A stretch of DNA of 42,614 nucleotides, from positions 1 through 42,614 of IMG/VR virus record IMGVR_UViG_3300009080_000022. One strand, written 5' to 3'. How positions within the stretch are numbered: the stretch's first letter is position 1; each line of letters opens with the position of its first letter. Positions 28,601-38,927 of this stretch are shown piece after piece. Origin of the DNA: a virus. The translations under genes were made by a program, and so were the position numbers. The notes beneath the pieces were generated by a model. The model was given only the letters and a program-made list of their open reading frames with translations, was not told the origin of the DNA and ran no database searches.

Positions 28601-30297
28601 AATGGGTTTACAATCATGTCAAACCAGCACACTGGGGTGTATATGAGTATAGAGTACCACGTTCTAGATTCTCTGGTGAAAAAGTTCATGGTCTTGCCGA
28701 AGGTACAGATGCACTGGGTACAGATGTTCTTTATTCTGACGTTGTATATTCACAAGGTTCTCAAAATTTCCCAGGACAACCAGTAAGAGATGTAAGTACT
28801 GGTAGTGATTTATCTTCTGCATCTAGTTGGAATCTCAATCCTGAGAACGTTACCATGTATAAGATTGAATTCTCATGGTATGGTGCTGTTGGTGCTCTAT
28901 TCCTTGCATACGTCCCTCTGGACTCTGGAGAGGCACGTTGGGTACGTGTACACCATCTGAGGGCATCGAACCAGTTAAAGGTCGCTTCCCTGGGCAATCC
29001 GACGCTACCTATCTCCTATTACGTATACGGTGGTGGTACTCAATATTCATATGGGTATAAGAATGATACAAGAACAGATAACACTGTTGGTTATTCTAAT
29101 TCTTACTCAGAATTCCTTGTTAAGTATGGTGCTTCATACTACATTGATGGTGGTGACCGTGGCACTGTTCGTTTGTTTAACTATGCAACATCAGATTCAT
29201 CTGATGTATATGGTTCTAGATTGAGGTTTAACATTCAAACTACTGAGAATAATGGAGATGGTGGAGATACTTCTGATCCATTCCCATATCTCGATATTAC
29301 TGGTGCAACAAGTACTAATGGACCTACAGTAATTGACCCTACATTCTATATGGGTGCAACTATTGTTACACCTAACAGAGAACCAAATGTCAAGGTAGCA
29401 TGGGTGAATGGTAATAAGATTTATTTAAGCAAACCAATTTCTGCAGCACAATCAGGTAACTTCTTTATGGTTCTTGATCGTCCTAATATTTTAGTTGGTT
29501 TAAACTGTAGATCTAAAGTCAATGGTGTTAGAAATAGAATTCAGGTATATCCTACAAGATTGTCTATTGGTAACTCAAATCAACCTGCTACGATTAAGTT
29601 AATCAAAACTCCTTTATTCCAGACCAAAAGTGCTACAACTCCAGACCTCAATGCTGGAACTGGTGGTTCTGATGGTGATTTCCAAACACTTTACACTAAT
29701 GGTAATGGACTTACTGTAGGATCTATTGGTAGAGCAACTGAACTTGCTGGTGCTAATATTCCTGGAACATCTAAACCATATCTTGAAAATTTAACTTCTA
29801 CATATGGTTACTTCCGTGCTTACTATGAAGGAGATAATGGAAATATATTTACAGTGTTTGGATTACTTCAAAGAAATGCAAGTGGCACATATCTATTCAG
29901 TACTAATGATAAGTTCAGTGCAAACATTGTAATTTTTGGAGATTTCTTAAAAGCAGGTGAGTTTAGAGAACCAAATCCCCAGGCAGGTGGTTTGGATGGT
30001 AGTACTATCGTTCCAACTTCTGATCCTTTAACATCATTATCTGCTATTGCAGTCAGTGATGAGCAGAGAACTCCAATTCCAGGAACAGGACAAGTAATTA
30101 CAACATTATTCACTCCTTCTAATAGTGGAGAACAATTCCCGTTACAACAATTCTTTGATTATAACAAAGATTATCTTTCATTCCCACTTACTGATGAGAT
30201 CGAAAATCTCTTCATTGTTGGTAGTGTAAATAGATTATATGACAGCAGTGCTGCCGAAACGGAAATTAATGCCGCTATTACGTGGGAGGAGCAATAA
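25639..30297 (+). CDS. Large fibre/structural protein, paralogue A, 1552 aa
   Basis: This gene is a paralogue of the next. Shared blocks include LLGIPRSEVALGIFADVNTY (about residues 60-79), FFRYQPGRVSAGTFG (about 145-160), MYKIEFSWYGAVGALFLAYV (about 1073-1092), ARWVRVHHL, YGASYYIDGGDRGTVRLF (about 1163-1180) and a C-terminus FIVGSVNR. Between the second and third blocks are beta-rich inserts with repeated phrases such as GDSVTLKDI / GDLIKIDDY, like Ig-like or small beta modules. The N-terminus (SIPVVIASDQEAIPVEEQNK) is of a type seen in cyanophage fibre genes. It lies three bases after the preceding stop. Role in the virion is inferred as fibre or baseplate-attached adhesin. Confidence 0.7.
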   Translation: MATNTNVNNNSAVVVVGRTAPVPTGQQPAEKSIPVVIASDQEAIPVEEQNKQQSEVALSLLGIPRSEVALGIFADVNTYDVNPSEWTSVPEQTITLPAGGTGSLRNEYTGFPGSQDWGLGHVPAEAGALVEAPANEHSILTSKRFFRYQPGRVSAGTFGVKFGRAPYTTARTISATYFPNGAIQDNGVSYLLAGHNVQVLNPSVKKYGVFDKFDGYYYESINEGRGDNFCCVRRTQSLIRQKNKTYFYDPDIITNARQFGNKQYEDYGNMEVAGDFYDYHGDAVIFRDGLLNIHGGLFDQSLLKEKRDIYISAQGGTDGSDQNGTDDEEILLDPYEKHIKDFSYNNTTGVCQVTTTSDHGFVEGDSVTLKDILLKCNTGAKLYPNKYAQTLFRVTSKSTNTLKVFVGKSFYDNPSSPYGDDNFEGFNVSDAYNLNTGIVKKVNLNVDNTTDIVGWEYNGITGVATVTFSSDVTWALEGTRVQINNAVTLNGSGKTSFPESFDPDVFYVRRRIDARTIQLQIGKQAVSGIDPATNTYNTGGQIKQYLNDNIPDDGSSDSFSITGFNYIVDSTSNDFGYAFITTTGTNNIGANDRIHLSGIETQCSYNPKPKIYPAKDDEDTFPIENVTSNTFQFTLKTSTVVHFHADLTGGTSGSAFTGRCTSLGLRKGSGIYLYKNKQQADQELDNTFGTNSSVENSVVDGGIYYVSSVLGSRIKLTRAAKGDTNNFIQPVADIYDSRQITPIEMSSGSRVSFKLTPDQTAGLETDSGTVNEVTGDGSGGGIVYNPTSGVMQITVNGHALETGDLIKIDDYSLVFTCNQDNHNTEHRYPRSFNNNLDGTADPNGNATQNTRSPDPVSGKWIPITRVNDDDFTVQVLANVPSTDTSTHRFVRSDANCIAFKKNTPYVKTPAPFILPNTKNFKYAGTTDSDPQSITSLNPYGCFPYRYRYGTLVGDQIGYVSTDIPLNNSANADAIRKQIDDVNNKLLKEWVYNHVKPAHWGVYEYRVPRSRFSGEKVHGLAEGTDALGTDVLYSDVVYSQGSQNFPGQPVRDVSTGSDLSSASSWNLNPENVTMYKIEFSWYGAVGALFLAYVPLDSGEARWVRVHHLRASNQLKVASLGNPTLPISYYVYGGGTQYSYGYKNDTRTDNTVGYSNSYSEFLVKYGASYYIDGGDRGTVRLFNYATSDSSDVYGSRLRFNIQTTENNGDGGDTSDPFPYLDITGATSTNGPTVIDPTFYMGATIVTPNREPNVKVAWVNGNKIYLSKPISAAQSGNFFMVLDRPNILVGLNCRSKVNGVRNRIQVYPTRLSIGNSNQPATIKLIKTPLFQTKSATTPDLNAGTGGSDGDFQTLYTNGNGLTVGSIGRATELAGANIPGTSKPYLENLTSTYGYFRAYYEGDNGNIFTVFGLLQRNASGTYLFSTNDKFSANIVIFGDFLKAGEFREPNPQAGGLDGSTIVPTSDPLTSLSAIAVSDEQRTPIPGTGQVITTLFTPSNSGEQFPLQQFFDYNKDYLSFPLTDEIENLFIVGSVNRLYDSSAAETEINAAITWEEQ

Positions 30298-30300
30298 TAA

Positions 30301-33300
30301 ATGGCCGTAACATCAACGCCTTCTTTTGGTAAAGTATATGATGATGAGGGTAATGAAATTCTAAATGAATTTTATTCCCCAGCAAATACAAAAGATCTAA
30401 CGGTATTATCGGGTAGTTCCTTTGATACTAAGATCGGATATAAATTTAGATCAGCAGCACAGAGAGAATTATTTGTAATCCTTCAAGATATTGAAGGAAC
30501 ACCACTTACAGATAGTGCTGGGGAACCGCTGGTCGCTCTTGTCGATGGATTTGTTACTAGTGAACTTACGTCAGAAAAGGCGTTAGGTGTTGTGCTTCCT
30601 ACAATACCTGAAGAGAAGCAGGTTTTTGATTTTACTTTATTTGGTGAGAGTTTTGATTTAAGACGACGCCAAATAGGTGCTGCTCCAGGTGGTGGAGATA
30701 TTCCACCATATGTTGAAATTACTAATCCTCAAGATGGATATAAGTATATTTCAAAAAAAGATACTATTGAAATTGCTACAGGTGCTGATATCTATAGAGA
30801 TATTAGATATGGGGCAACTGAATTTGTGTCAAGTGCTAACTATCAGTTTGGTCAGGTAATCTATGTTGTTGCTGGTGCAACAATACGTTTATATGATGTT
30901 ATTGCTGGATCTTTTAATGACGGTTCATTCTATACTGCTGGAACTACTGCACCAACTCATACCTCTGGGATAGTTAGTAGTAATCAGGTTGACTTTAGAT
31001 TTATTAATGACACTGGAACTATAGATCCAGATAATTCTGAAGTAATTGTTGTAAGTACTCTTGATGGTCGTGAGATTGAATCTTTTACCATTGACGAGAT
31101 TAACGATGTTATTGCGGCCAATGGAACTCGTACTATAACTTATTTTTTAAGTAAGCAACCAACGAATGAAATTAGATTTGATGATGATAATCCTGTATCA
31201 TTAATTAAAAAAATATTAACGTTAACGAGAACAGGCACAGTTAAAGTTGAAGAAGTATTTCCTTCAGCGTCAGAAGTTAGTACTTCTCTATTAGGTATTG
31301 ATCGTGCTGAGACACAGTTGGGACTGTTCTCTAATGTATCCACCTATGGATTTGATCCAGATGAATTTGTATATTATACTGATAATGATAACATTGGTCC
31401 TGTAGTTTGGAGTGAAAGAGAAACTGAAAGAGAAGGACCACACTATCAATCAAGAGTAGAAGAGATTAGTAATGAAGGTGCATTAAGAATTAGTTCTTTC
31501 CCAGTTCCATATACGTTCCCATATCCACCACTTTCACAATCATTTAATGCAGACGGTAATGATACAAATGGATTATTTAATGAAACTAACTGGGACAGAT
31601 GGCAAAACTGGTTATGTTTAGGAAAAACTTTGTATGAAAGGTTCTCTATTGCAAAAGATCTTGCTACAGGAGAAAATAAGAGAAAGTATGCTGATTTATT
31701 GACAAGATTTTTACCTGCAATTAATATTTGGGATGATGCAACATTTTATGGTAATCAATTCTATGGTAATAGCACTACCACATATTATAGACAGATTTCT
31801 ATATGGACAGAAACGTGGAATTTTATTGTTGCGGGTACTTTAACTGATCCAGTAAGTAATCAAAAAATTAATTTTGAGTATATAGATTCTGCACAACCAG
31901 TGTTAAGAGGAACTGGAACTGATACTAGTATTGGTGCTGGTTCTATTCCATCTGGAACACCTAATAATGGTGTAGATCCTTCACTACCTGCAACTTATTT
32001 AAATCCATATCAAGAACAATGGTTAAATCGATTATGGATTTCTGTCGATCCAGATTCTGGTGGAGATCCTGGACCTCTTGATTTTAGACCTGGATATGGT
32101 TTAGTTGGGGGTCAGTATGCATTGCTGCAATCTAGACAGGCATTTAGGTATCAACCAGGACGTATTAGTGGTTATACATTTGGTACTAGAGCAACAATGA
32201 CCAAAGAAACTGTAGGTAATTATGCAGAATGGGGTATCTTTAATGATTTTGATGAATATGTATTTAGAAGAGAAGGTGCAAACTTCTATATTGTAAGAAG
32301 ATCTAATGTACACTTACCATCAAGTACACGACAAGAACTTGGTGTTACTGATGTTGATGGTGTTGATGATATTGATTTAGTAAAATATTACAATAAACTT
32401 ATTGCCGGTAGAACTTATAGTATTCAAGAAATTATTCTTCCCAGAGAGAAGTTTAATGGTGATAGTTTAAATGGTAATGGACCGAGTGGTTATCTGTTGA
32501 CAACAGATGAAATCACAATGTATAAGATTGAGTTTGGTTGGTATGGTGCTATTGGTCTAAGATTATATGCATATATTCCAATTGAAAGTGGAAAAGCACG
32601 TTGGGTAGTTGTTCATACATTTGTTATTGAGAACAAACTATCAGAACCATCTATGGGAGATCCATTCTATAGATTTAAATATGAAATGAGAATTGGTAGT
32701 CAGCAGGCACCACTTATTGATGAACCACAAGTTCTGTATAAGTATGGTACTTCAATGTATATTGATGGTGGTGATGAAGGAACAGTTAGTGTTTATTCTC
32801 AGACATCTGATATTAAAAATTTACCATTCCAATCCGGTGGTGGTAATTATGTATCATTGTTTGGAATTTACCCTAAATCAAATATTGTTAGTGGTGGACA
32901 GGACGCACAGGGAAATCCTGTAGAAATTCCTAACAAGAAAATTATTATTCCAAAATCAATGTCAATTTCTGCTACTGCAGTAAATCCTGGTGAAACAAAT
33001 GCCATGGCAGAAATTAACTTTACTAAGTGTAGTGCTTGTACTGGATCTTCATATCTTTACATGCCAGATATTTCTAATGGTTATTTTAATTCTAGCAGAA
33101 AGTTTAAGAAACTTCCATTAGGTGCAGCATCATCTAAGTTAACATTAGCACCTATTGATATTTCAATTATTAATGTAGAATCTGGTAATAGATTTATCAC
33201 TTCGGATTCTAATTTAAGTTACATTAGAAACGGTGATTATATTGATCAAATTTTTGATGCTAATTCAGTTTCACTATTGAATGCTGGTCATATTATAGAT

Positions 33301-35550
33301 ATGAAGTATAGAGGTGTTACTGGTACTGTGACTAATGGTGGCAGTGCATATGATTCGGGGTCATACACAGATATACCTTTAACTGGTGGAACAGGAACAT
33401 CTATTACTGCAGATATTGTTATAGTTAATGGAATAATTGGATCTGTAATTCCAACAATTAAGGGACAAAATTATACTGTAGGCGATGTATTATCAGTAGA
33501 TCCTGATGTGATGACTGATGTTGCTGCTTCTCCAGGAACTGGAATGCAATTTACAGTAACTGGTGTCGATACCATTGGATTTAGAGTACTATCAGTTCTA
33601 GATACGAATGAGGTTAATACTGCTAATACTGCCATTGCTGGGACAACAATAACAGTACAACCTTGTTTTATTTTAAATGAAACTGAAAGAAGATTGTATG
33701 ATATTGAGATTAGTGATTTAAAATCTAAAGTAATTACCACAAGAATGTGGAATACTTATATTGGAAATGTTGGAGAAGATACTGTAGGTTCTCTTCCTAC
33801 TACTGCTAATATTTTAGGTTACATTAACAGTGATAGATGGAATCTCACCGAGGAAAGATTATTAGATCCTTCTAAAATTGTTATCAATCCATCTTCATTA
33901 GTTGGAGGTGTTATTCCTACACCAGCAGATTTCTTTGGTGATCCTGCTACAGAAACATTTGACGCTAAATTAGATGTTAAGAGTACAATAGTTGCAAGTC
34001 CTCAACCATTATCTGGTCCTACAGGAGTAATAAAATGGTTACAGAATTACTTTAAAGATGGTACTGGTAATGTACGTGAATGGGAAATTGGATTTACTCC
34101 TTTTAGACCTACTTTTAATCAAGCAACAGGCGAATTGGTAAATTGGGTTAGTCCTGCTGGTCAAACTTACACTGAAAATTGTTATCAATATGATCCAATA
34201 ACTGAAACTTATGTGTCATATCCTAAGGAACAAATAAATCTTGGTGATGATAAAACAGTTTCATTAGATTTACATCCATATAATACAAGTGTATCATATA
34301 TTGGGTTTGAAAGTGGTGAGGACTGGTATGGTAGAATTGCTCCATTTACTGAGGATTTCAGAATTCCAACTCCAAAAGGTACAAGTAGTGGTAGATGTGC
34401 TCAAGCAAGATTGTTAAAGCAAGATACAATTACAAAAGCAGTTACTCAAATTGAATCCTCAGAACTTAATTCTATCGATAGGAATCAATTTGAGAATGGA
34501 TCTTTTGCAGATGATGCTGAATACCAAGATTATAAAAATAGTGCTAATTATTTTTTAAAAATATCGGGTGGAGGTACTATCTACGAAGGAACCGGTGATC
34601 CTACTGGAGGTCAAATTGCAATAAATCTTGAAAACACATTATCATATATTAAATTTTTCTATACAAGTGACGGTAGTGGGGGAATTGCTAGTGCTACTCC
34701 ACAAATTGCTAGATTTGCTGGGAAAGAGAAGCAATATAAAGATCCTGCAACGGGCGAATCTTCAGTAACATATAGGATCATTCCAATTCTTGACAATGAT
34801 GGGGTGGATATTAACATTAAAGATTCAGTAGATAGTAATGGTAATTTACTAATTCCTGCAGCAAATGCTGGATTCACTATTGCATATAATGGTGTTGAAA
34901 TGGTATCATGGTTCTCTGGAGGTTATTCTAATTCTGATCCAGATGGAAGATATAATGTTCCAAATTCATATACTGGTGGGGGAAATAATCAAGGAGTATT
35001 TAACTTCGACGCTTTCCCAATGTATGCTTTCTTTAAATTTAGAGATGGTGCTCAAATTAGAGGTGCAGAATTGCATGATATTGATGAATTGAATAACCTG
35101 TCCACTCAAAATCCACAATGGAAAAGAAATTTTGATACTGTAATTAATAAAGTTACTGGTAATACAGAATCTGTTGATAGATGTACTTATGGACTTGCCA
35201 GTTCATTAAGAACAGGACAATTAAATGTTGATGGTGTGGGAAGCACTGTTCAAAATAGTGCAATTCCAAATGATGATGTAGTTCCAGCAGCATTCCAACA
35301 AATTAGTAGATTAAGTTCTGCAAATATTGATACTCAAGGAGAATCCATTCTTAGACCGGGAAGTCGTCTGACGACCCTATATATTAATAATGAGACAAAA
35401 TACTTTGATCTAGAGGATGTATTTGGATTTGATAGAAAAGTTCTCACCCCAGATGTAGTTAATACTGAAGCAATATTTATTGTTGGACGAGCAATAGGTA
35501 ATACTGCAGTAGACATCGAAATCAACATTACATATATCGAACAATTGTAA
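30301..35550 (+). CDS. Large fibre/structural protein, paralogue B, 1749 aa
   Basis: This is the partner of the preceding gene. Matching blocks are LLGIDRAETQLGLFSNVSTY (about residues 328-347), FRYQPGRISGYTFG (about 614-627), MYKIEFGWYGAIGLRLYAYI (about 741-760), ARWVVVHTF, YGTSMYIDGGDEGTVSVY (about 813-830) and the C-terminus FIVGRAIGN. The order is kept, but B has an extra 270-residue N-terminal domain (FGKVYDDEGNEILNEFYS, then VILQDIEGTPLTDSAG). It also has a longer C-terminal half with repeated GTG/GGTGTS loops. A strong Shine-Dalgarno (GGGAGGAG) precedes the start, three bases after the stop of A. Both probably form parts of the same fibre or two fibre types. Confidence 0.7.
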   Translation: MAVTSTPSFGKVYDDEGNEILNEFYSPANTKDLTVLSGSSFDTKIGYKFRSAAQRELFVILQDIEGTPLTDSAGEPLVALVDGFVTSELTSEKALGVVLPTIPEEKQVFDFTLFGESFDLRRRQIGAAPGGGDIPPYVEITNPQDGYKYISKKDTIEIATGADIYRDIRYGATEFVSSANYQFGQVIYVVAGATIRLYDVIAGSFNDGSFYTAGTTAPTHTSGIVSSNQVDFRFINDTGTIDPDNSEVIVVSTLDGREIESFTIDEINDVIAANGTRTITYFLSKQPTNEIRFDDDNPVSLIKKILTLTRTGTVKVEEVFPSASEVSTSLLGIDRAETQLGLFSNVSTYGFDPDEFVYYTDNDNIGPVVWSERETEREGPHYQSRVEEISNEGALRISSFPVPYTFPYPPLSQSFNADGNDTNGLFNETNWDRWQNWLCLGKTLYERFSIAKDLATGENKRKYADLLTRFLPAINIWDDATFYGNQFYGNSTTTYYRQISIWTETWNFIVAGTLTDPVSNQKINFEYIDSAQPVLRGTGTDTSIGAGSIPSGTPNNGVDPSLPATYLNPYQEQWLNRLWISVDPDSGGDPGPLDFRPGYGLVGGQYALLQSRQAFRYQPGRISGYTFGTRATMTKETVGNYAEWGIFNDFDEYVFRREGANFYIVRRSNVHLPSSTRQELGVTDVDGVDDIDLVKYYNKLIAGRTYSIQEIILPREKFNGDSLNGNGPSGYLLTTDEITMYKIEFGWYGAIGLRLYAYIPIESGKARWVVVHTFVIENKLSEPSMGDPFYRFKYEMRIGSQQAPLIDEPQVLYKYGTSMYIDGGDEGTVSVYSQTSDIKNLPFQSGGGNYVSLFGIYPKSNIVSGGQDAQGNPVEIPNKKIIIPKSMSISATAVNPGETNAMAEINFTKCSACTGSSYLYMPDISNGYFNSSRKFKKLPLGAASSKLTLAPIDISIINVESGNRFITSDSNLSYIRNGDYIDQIFDANSVSLLNAGHIIDMKYRGVTGTVTNGGSAYDSGSYTDIPLTGGTGTSITADIVIVNGIIGSVIPTIKGQNYTVGDVLSVDPDVMTDVAASPGTGMQFTVTGVDTIGFRVLSVLDTNEVNTANTAIAGTTITVQPCFILNETERRLYDIEISDLKSKVITTRMWNTYIGNVGEDTVGSLPTTANILGYINSDRWNLTEERLLDPSKIVINPSSLVGGVIPTPADFFGDPATETFDAKLDVKSTIVASPQPLSGPTGVIKWLQNYFKDGTGNVREWEIGFTPFRPTFNQATGELVNWVSPAGQTYTENCYQYDPITETYVSYPKEQINLGDDKTVSLDLHPYNTSVSYIGFESGEDWYGRIAPFTEDFRIPTPKGTSSGRCAQARLLKQDTITKAVTQIESSELNSIDRNQFENGSFADDAEYQDYKNSANYFLKISGGGTIYEGTGDPTGGQIAINLENTLSYIKFFYTSDGSGGIASATPQIARFAGKEKQYKDPATGESSVTYRIIPILDNDGVDINIKDSVDSNGNLLIPAANAGFTIAYNGVEMVSWFSGGYSNSDPDGRYNVPNSYTGGGNNQGVFNFDAFPMYAFFKFRDGAQIRGAELHDIDELNNLSTQNPQWKRNFDTVINKVTGNTESVDRCTYGLASSLRTGQLNVDGVGSTVQNSAIPNDDVVPAAFQQISRLSSANIDTQGESILRPGSRLTTLYINNETKYFDLEDVFGFDRKVLTPDVVNTEAIFIVGRAIGNTAVDIEINITYIEQL

Positions 35551-35553
35551 GAA

Positions 35554-38500
35554 ATGGCAATTAATAATCCAATACTTTTTGGTTTAAAAGTAGCAAATAC
35601 ATTCTCAGACATCCAATCAAAAAATACCGCTCTAAACAATTTAGGGTTAGATATTAGAGATCTTGAAGTTATTCGTGGTATTTCTGAATCTCTCTCAAGA
35701 TCTGAATTACAACAAGTTTCTGGTCTTGATGTTAATTTGACTAGATTTATTGATAGATTGAAATCAGATACTAATCAATATAGTAATTTAATTAATCTAG
35801 CATCTGGTTTTGTAGTTCCAACTAGAGGTAATCTTGAAGCATTTGGTGCCATCTCTGGTGGTGCCATTAGATATCAATACGTGCCAAATGATAAAGGTAT
35901 TGATGTTACTTCTGATGATTTAAAATATGGTGACATTTCAACATCTCGTGTCAGTGCATGGAGTGGTGGATCTGAGATAAATCCTACCGAACCAGTTTCA
36001 TATGGTGCATCGGTTCAAGTAAGAGGATCACTTAAATTAGGTCAAAGTGCCACATATAGTGTTCCTAGCAATGAATCAATTTTAAATGTAATAGATGATC
36101 CAGAACCAGTTAGATTTGATACTGAAGTTCCGACAGAAATCCTTAAGATTAATGTTAATGGGCAACCTGGATATGTGTATGCAATGCGTGGTATTCCACA
36201 GATTTTTACCACAGCATTTAAGAATTTAACTATGCAGTTTGGTTACAATGATTATAATGTTGATGGTATACAATTGACTCCTATCTTTACGTTTACTGAT
36301 ACTGATAATGGTAATGAAATTGTATCCCGACCAATTCCTAATAATCGAGTATCTGTAATTAGATTTAATTCTTCTCAATTTAAAGAAAGGGAAATGAGAG
36401 TTTATTTCCCTCCCAAATTTATTACTTCAATTAATGCTACTAGCTGTAGTTTAGCAACATTCCCTAAAGTAAAATATGAAAGTATTAAAACTATTACATT
36501 AACTAACAATATTTTAACTGAACTTCCTAATTTTTCTGAGATTGCATATAAACCAATATATAATGCTACAAAAACTGCAGTTACTGGTTATGATTCGGAG
36601 TTAATTACTCTAGGTTTACAAAATAATAAATTTTATGTTGATTCTGATGAAGATCAAAGATTTTTAGGTAGTCATTCAATGACAAGATTACCTTCAAATT
36701 TGAGAACTTTGAATATTCGTGGTTGTTATAATCAACATACTAGTTTCTTAGATGCAAATGACTTTGTAGCATTAAGTGTATCTCAGACAGAGTATCTTGG
36801 CGTTCTTCTAAACAGTGAAGAAAAACAAACTTTTACATTTGATATAGGTAATCCAGCACAATCAATTGATGTTAAAGGCATTTACTTCGATAAGTACACA
36901 TATACTCCAACTGGAGGAGGTAATGTATATTATGTTTATATTAAAGAACCAACCAGAGTAGGAACTACAGACACATTTGAAACGATACCAGGTTATAAGG
37001 AACAAGTTGATGTTCTTGATTTCTATACTAAGACACCGAGATTAAAATCTCTAAATCTACAAGATCTAGGGGCTAGGAGAATTTATAGAACTAGTAATTC
37101 TAAGTATGTTGACGTTTATAATGAAGATTACTATGGATATATTAATAACGTAGAAATTACACCAAGGTTAAATCTGTTATTTTTAGAATATTTTAATGTT
37201 TACAATTGTTATTTTACTAAATTAAGTCCAGCATTTGAGAATCCTGAAACAGATGGTGGATTGGGTGTTGAAAATTCTCCATTAGAATATTTTAATGTTA
37301 GTGAAAATGAAGCATTGACATCTAATGATATTAAATTCCTGAAGATGACAGCGATTAAAACTATATCTATTTCCGATACTGCACTTCCAATTCCATCAGG
37401 TCTCTCTAATAAAACACAGTTAACTGATTTAAACTGTAATTATACTAGATTTCCAAGTAGATCTCCTGGTACGTCAAATCTAGCTCCTGGTGGTCAACCA
37501 GAACCACAAAACAATCATTTATGGGGTACTACCACTCCAACTGCATTGAGTGATTATAATCTTCAAGGATGCAGCAATCTTAGAAGTTTAAGATTCTATA
37601 AATCTAGATTAGATGGAATGATTCCTAAATTTACTGGTAATGATGAATTGAGATCTATTGATTTTAGATATACTAATATTGAAGGTGGTCGCCCAGGTGG
37701 TGTAGGTGCTATATTTAATAATGGTGATCATGGCAGACGTTACATTATGTGGGACGATACATTTCAAGATGCTCAAAAAATAACATCAATTAGGATCTTT
37801 AGTAATAAACTTGGTAGAAATATTGGCACATATAGTCCAGGTGCTGGTGATGATTATGTGGGTGAAGATGGTACTAATAAGACAAGTGATTATGTTGGTG
37901 CAGAATTTCAAGATGGTGTATTTAGTTTACCCTTATTAAATTATTTGTTAATTGATACTAACGGTGATTTTTTACAGGGATCATTTTTCTCTACAGGTGG
38001 TGCTCCTTCATTGAGAGAATTGTATTCCAATGGTGTGGGTTGGGGAAGAGCATTTGATGATGGAACTCCATTTCCATCATTTAATGGTAACCTTAACTTG
38101 TATAGAGTTGATCTTAGAAATAATAAGTTTAAAGGAACGATTACTCTCGTCAATCTAAATAAATTAAGATTCTTCTATGCGAGTGGTAATATTATTGATA
38201 ATATTGGTAATTTAAGTAATCTTGGTGCATTAAATTATTTCTATGTCGGCAATAATAGTTTAACTGGTGCTGTGCCAGATTTCTCTGCTTCTGCACCTAA
38301 TTTGCAATTTGCTGGATTAGAAAATAATAGTTTGAATGTGTATCCTATAGGTTCATTGAGAACTATGACTAGGATTAGATCTCTTGATTTGAGTAATAAT
38401 AATTTAAATGATGCTGCTATTGATAAAATTCTTGAAGATCTTCTTATAAATTATAATAGTGCAAAGAGAGGTGGTGTTGTTATTAATTTAACTTCAATTG

Positions 38501-38922
38501 ATAATAGTATGGGAGCACCTACACGTGGTGAAATTATAACTCCTACTACAATTACAACTAAAGTTGGAGAGGAGACGATTGTAGTTAATCAACTAGATCC
38601 ACTTAATCTTGATTTGGTATTCAGATTACAAACGTTAGATATTGAAAATAATACTGTAGGTTCTGCACCTTTCGATACAATTAATTTTGCTAAATTGTAT
38701 ATTGATGGTGTTGAAATTATTTTACCAAATGCCATTGTTCAACTTAATTATGCTACTAACCAGAAAGGAGTTGAATTTCAACCAGGTTTTGCTCCATCAC
38801 AAGGAACTGTAATTAAAGTAGAAGCATGGAAAACTGATAATGGTCAAGATATAACTGAAACTGGTGGTATCTTAATTAAAAGAGAGTTAAACTCCAAAGG
38901 TTGGATCGTTCAAACTAATTAA
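35554..38922 (+). CDS. Leucine-rich-repeat tail adhesin, 1122 aa
   Basis: The N-terminal 110 residues (FSDIQSKNTALNNLGLDIRD, LEVIRGISESLSRSEL) look like a virion-docking module also seen in the next gene. Residues about 288-965 are leucine-rich repeats. The clearest run (about 848-955) reads LYRVDLRNNKFKGTI, LRFFYASGNII, LNYFYVGNNSLTGAV, LQFAGLENNSL and IRSLDLSNNNLNDAA, at 22-24 residue spacing. This is the LxxLxLxxNxLxG form. Several repeats carry long inserts. The C-terminal domain (about 980-1122) has beta strands and ends in WIVQTN. LRR folds bind proteins or glycans, so a receptor-binding role is likely. Start three bases after the preceding stop, with a weak Shine-Dalgarno. Confidence 0.78.
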   Translation: MAINNPILFGLKVANTFSDIQSKNTALNNLGLDIRDLEVIRGISESLSRSELQQVSGLDVNLTRFIDRLKSDTNQYSNLINLASGFVVPTRGNLEAFGAISGGAIRYQYVPNDKGIDVTSDDLKYGDISTSRVSAWSGGSEINPTEPVSYGASVQVRGSLKLGQSATYSVPSNESILNVIDDPEPVRFDTEVPTEILKINVNGQPGYVYAMRGIPQIFTTAFKNLTMQFGYNDYNVDGIQLTPIFTFTDTDNGNEIVSRPIPNNRVSVIRFNSSQFKEREMRVYFPPKFITSINATSCSLATFPKVKYESIKTITLTNNILTELPNFSEIAYKPIYNATKTAVTGYDSELITLGLQNNKFYVDSDEDQRFLGSHSMTRLPSNLRTLNIRGCYNQHTSFLDANDFVALSVSQTEYLGVLLNSEEKQTFTFDIGNPAQSIDVKGIYFDKYTYTPTGGGNVYYVYIKEPTRVGTTDTFETIPGYKEQVDVLDFYTKTPRLKSLNLQDLGARRIYRTSNSKYVDVYNEDYYGYINNVEITPRLNLLFLEYFNVYNCYFTKLSPAFENPETDGGLGVENSPLEYFNVSENEALTSNDIKFLKMTAIKTISISDTALPIPSGLSNKTQLTDLNCNYTRFPSRSPGTSNLAPGGQPEPQNNHLWGTTTPTALSDYNLQGCSNLRSLRFYKSRLDGMIPKFTGNDELRSIDFRYTNIEGGRPGGVGAIFNNGDHGRRYIMWDDTFQDAQKITSIRIFSNKLGRNIGTYSPGAGDDYVGEDGTNKTSDYVGAEFQDGVFSLPLLNYLLIDTNGDFLQGSFFSTGGAPSLRELYSNGVGWGRAFDDGTPFPSFNGNLNLYRVDLRNNKFKGTITLVNLNKLRFFYASGNIIDNIGNLSNLGALNYFYVGNNSLTGAVPDFSASAPNLQFAGLENNSLNVYPIGSLRTMTRIRSLDLSNNNLNDAAIDKILEDLLINYNSAKRGGVVINLTSIDNSMGAPTRGEIITPTTITTKVGEETIVVNQLDPLNLDLVFRLQTLDIENNTVGSAPFDTINFAKLYIDGVEIILPNAIVQLNYATNQKGVEFQPGFAPSQGTVIKVEAWKTDNGQDITETGGILIKRELNSKGWIVQTN

Positions 38923-38927
38923 TAAAA

